NCBI RefSeq assembly: GCF_017565705.1
Contig: NZ_JAGDYL010000004.1
Coordinates: 62,001 to 126,000, forward strand
Length of the DNA stretch: 64,000 bases
Source of the DNA: Leucobacter ruminantium
GTDB lineage: Bacteria; Actinomycetota; Actinomycetes; Actinomycetales; Microbacteriaceae
Direction of reading: 5' to 3'
Below, piece after piece: positions 63,428 to 64,000 of this stretch. The notes beneath the pieces were generated by a model. That model searched no databases. It worked only from the letters and a program-made list of their open reading frames with translations, and was not told where the DNA came from. A program made the translations under genes and the position numbers. The first letter of the stretch is position 1; every line of letters begins with the position of its first letter.

Positions 63428-64000
63428 TCAGCCGACCTGGGCGAGCGCCTCCGCGAGGTGCGTGGTCGAGCGGCCGAGGTGGTAGGGGAGCGCGACGGCT
63501 CTGCCTCCCCAGCTCTCGAGCAGCCGCGTCTCCGGGAGGGATTCGACGCGGTAGTCGCCGCCCTTCACCCAGAGGTCGGGGCGCAGGGCGTCGAGCGCCG
63601 CCTCCGGCCCGTCCTCCTCGAAGACGATCACGTCGTCCACGCAGGCGAGCGCGCGGAGCATCTCGACGCGGTCGTCCTGGCCGATGATGGGTCGCGTCGG
63701 CCCCTTGAGCCGCCGCACCGAGGCATCGGAGTTGAGGAGCACGATGAGGCAGTCGCCGAGCGCGCGCGCGGCCTCGAGGGTGCGCACGTGTCCGGCGTGC
63801 AGCAGGTCGAAGCATCCCCCGGCCGCCACGACGGTGCCGCCGCGATCCCTCACGGATTCGACGAGGGATCGCGTCCCGCGCCGCTGCTCCGCCTCGGCCA
63901 CCTCGACGCCGACCGTGCGGTCGCCCTGCAGTCGGCCCAGCGAGGCCACGCCGCCGCGGGCGAGGTAGGCCGCGGCGTCTGCGACGGCCGTTCGCACGGC
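63428..64000 (-). CDS. Heptose-1-phosphate nucleotidyltransferase (RfaE2-like), 5' end at window edge
   Basis: The frame is open to the right edge; a GTG at 63997 is unlikely to be the true start. From ~50 residues in, a cytidylyltransferase fold begins: VVAAGGCFDLLHAGHVRTLEAARALGD (HxGH), LLNSDASVRRLKGPTRPI, and DLWVKGGDY. This matches RfaE2/HldE C-terminal domains, which make ADP-D-glycero-manno-heptose. The preceding ~50 residues may be the end of another domain. With the kinase and GT9 genes it completes a heptose activation pathway. Confidence 0.82.
   Translation of the reverse strand, partial: AVRTAVADAAAYLARGGVASLGRLQGDRTVGVEVAEAEQRRGTRSLVESVRDRGGTVVAAGGCFDLLHAGHVRTLEAARALGDCLIVLLNSDASVRRLKGPTRPIIGQDDRVEMLRALACVDDVIVFEEDGPEAALDALRPDLWVKGGDYRVESLPETRLLESWGGRAVALPYHLGRSTTHLAEALAQVG

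Overview
The window is chromosomal DNA from a high-GC Gram-positive actinobacterium. Several traits point that way: most genes are GC-rich, many start a few bases after a TANNNT -10 box (leaderless transcription), there is a SigK/RskA/DipZ/fasciclin locus of mycobacterial type, and other actinobacterial families are present. I would guess the family Microbacteriaceae (Leucobacter-like), but no rRNA or marker gene here settles the genus. An octamer, GAGGGATC (often as the palindrome GAGGGATCCCTC), recurs roughly 58 times by eye. It is nearly absent from one block, about 35.2-49.1 kb, which I read as a horizontally acquired defence island.

Layout. 1-12 kb: the end of a DUF3516 helicase, deoC, a Dyp peroxidase with an in-frame TGA near its 5' end, a Ppx/GppA phosphatase, then a nucleoside salvage locus (lipoprotein receptor, two-domain ATPase, two permeases, cytidine deaminase, thymidine phosphorylase) and a convergent LysR regulator. 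With deoC this takes up nucleosides and degrades them to sugar phosphates. 12.9-17.3 kb: an amino-acid permease/universal stress protein pair, diaminopimelate decarboxylase and a small unknown protein, separated by two very long perfect or near-perfect palindromes. 17.6-22.1 kb: tRNA-Gln(CUG), then a compact SigK regulon (fasciclin lipoprotein, DipZ, SigK, RskA) with two matching divergent SigK-type promoters, and a response-regulator remnant. 22.5-26.4 kb: a large LuxR (LAL) regulator and a membrane protein.

26.4-33.2 kb: an NCS1 permease/NylB-like (6-aminohexanoate-dimer hydrolase family) pair, a divergent TetR regulator and a YtcJ-type amidohydrolase. CCAATAG half-sites in both control regions link them. 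A GNAT enzyme and a DUF4031-HD protein follow. 33.4-35.2 kb: small housekeeping or unknown genes.

35.2-49.1 kb, the defence island, reads on the minus strand. The first operon to be transcribed (49.07 down to 43.92 kb) is a type II CBASS: a CD-NTase ending in glycine, an E2-E1 (Cap2) protein, a single polypeptide fusing JAB (Cap3), TIR and SAVED domains, and a fourth gene with a HEPN-like RNxxxH motif. The second operon (43.56 down to 35.2 kb) has an adenine-type DNA methyltransferase, a DEAD/DEAH helicase, a GIY-YIG protein and a PD-(D/E)XK nuclease. The nuclease gene is broken by an in-frame TAG and by an IS3-family insertion.

49.2-59.1 kb: YdeI-like, HEAT-repeat, phosphoesterase, PoxB, a disordered acidic protein, GDPD, HD protein, APC permease, lipocalin, YbaK and YbdK-type ligase. 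59.1-64 kb: a surface-glycan locus of heptose type (GT2 fused to DUF2795, PfkB/HldE-like kinase, GT9, SDR, heptose-phosphate nucleotidyltransferase cut by the window edge).
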